From Bacteroidales bacterium UBA6244 (GTDB lineage Bacteria > Bacteroidota > Bacteroidia > Bacteroidales > F082), in the NCBI GenBank assembly GCA_002440885.1, contig DJVY01000091.1, positions 731 through 7,576 on the forward strand: 6,846 nt of DNA, given 5' to 3'. Shown in pieces: positions 6,386 to 6,846 of the stretch. Made by a program: the position numbers and the translations under genes. Position 1 is the stretch's first letter, and each line of letters opens with the position of its first letter. The notes under the pieces are model-generated. The model was not told the DNA's origin. It saw only the letters and a list, made by a program, of their open reading frames with translations, and did no database searches.

Positions 6386-6846
6386 TTAGTATTCAATTGC
6401 AAAATAATAACGTTGCGAAAAGGCCGCATGGCCACCATATTTGTCTACAGCCTTGATCAGCAGGTAATATTCACCCGATTGCCAGGCCAGATCGCCGGTA
6501 ATTTCTTTGGGTGGGTCGTTGTTGTCCATTGCTGCACCTACCACAATTTCGGCGTGAAGAGCGTATTCATCCGTATCGGCGAAGTCGTGGGTATGTAACA
6601 AGGTGATCGTGTTTTGGTAGTTCATTTCTTCGTCGGCGAGCCCTTGATCAGTTCTGACCAGGCCAACGTAAGTACCCCCTAATCCCAGGTTGTCTGTGAG
6701 CAGGGCTGTGATAGAGATGGTTTGACCCGCGGTGAAGATGCTGGTTGCAGCCGGGAAATCTGATACCGAAATCACGGGAGCTTCTGTGTCGTTGGGGAGG
6801 GTAACATGCAAATCGCGCTCTATGGTCGTCTGGTATCCTTGTTTGT
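6386..6846 (-). CDS. DUF4625-like protein, 5'-truncated by the window edge
   Basis: This minus-strand frame stays open to the right edge, giving 152 visible residues of a C-terminal part that begins KQGYQTTIERD. An in-frame TTG at 6809-6811 could be called as a start but sits just ahead of the conserved domain with no signal peptide, so the true start is most likely beyond the window. The domain parallels its neighbour: TAGQTISITALLTDNLGLGG matches the IGETFSFSALFTDN region, and SGEYYLLIKAVDKYGGHAAF matches DGDYHFMIRLTDEEGW. Between them lies a His/Asp-rich part (LLHTHDFADTDEYALHAEI). The length left of the TLPNDTEAPVISV linker suggests a preceding domain or lipoprotein signal upstream. Probably an envelope protein. 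It precedes the complete lipoprotein gene in transcription order by 12 bp. Function is unknown. Confidence 0.7.
   Translation of the reverse strand, partial: KQGYQTTIERDLHVTLPNDTEAPVISVSDFPAATSIFTAGQTISITALLTDNLGLGGTYVGLVRTDQGLADEEMNYQNTITLLHTHDFADTDEYALHAEIVVGAAMDNNDPPKEITGDLAWQSGEYYLLIKAVDKYGGHAAFSQRYYFAIEY

Noticed and set aside
6809..6811. TTG as the start of the right-edge gene
   Set aside because: The frame is open to the edge and an envelope protein of this kind should begin with a signal peptide, which is not present after this TTG.

Overview
The window looks like a chromosomal segment from a member of the Bacteroidota. The pointers are a DUF4625-type lipoprotein pair, a secreted bleomycin-hydrolase-like peptidase, a bacterial SUI1 protein and a Bacteroidota-form lipid kinase (MGSGNGLARHLG). 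Purine-rich ribosome binding sites are nearly absent, and the one clear promoter candidate carries a TAnnTTTG-like -7 element. Base composition is moderate and looks even. I see no insertion sequence, integrase, CRISPR array, tRNA or rRNA. Genus cannot be decided from the sequence.

Layout. (1) Positions 1-2960 hold four tightly packed plus-strand genes: a YegS/DagK-like lipid kinase cut by the left edge, a SUI1/YciH-type translation factor overlapping it by 14 bp, a secreted C1B cysteine aminopeptidase, and a TPMT-like SAM-dependent methyltransferase. (2) Positions 2961-3052 are a 92-bp AT-rich spacer with an inverted repeat and a Bacteroidota-like promoter candidate. (3) Positions 3053-5893 hold a second plus-strand run: an unrecognised 236-aa protein, a YbdG-type mechanosensitive channel, and a class I-like polyphosphate kinase 2. 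(4) Positions 5900-6846 hold two minus-strand DUF4625-like genes facing the previous run tail-to-tail across a 6-bp gap. The first is a complete lipoprotein; the second is cut by the right edge.

How the genes may work together. The first run mixes lipid phosphorylation, translation, peptide degradation and small-molecule methylation, so it is probably co-transcribed without forming one pathway. The second run is more suggestive: an osmotic-shock channel and a polyphosphate-dependent nucleotide kinase follow an unknown soluble protein, with short gaps and one likely promoter. This would fit an osmotic or energy-stress unit, which is inference. The minus-strand pair are probably envelope proteins with paralogous beta-sandwich modules and His-rich loops.

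No strikingly new multi-gene system is evident. The best leads are the unknown 236-aa protein and its linkage to mscS and ppk2, the atypical C-terminal tail of the secreted C1B peptidase, and the His-rich DUF4625-like pair.
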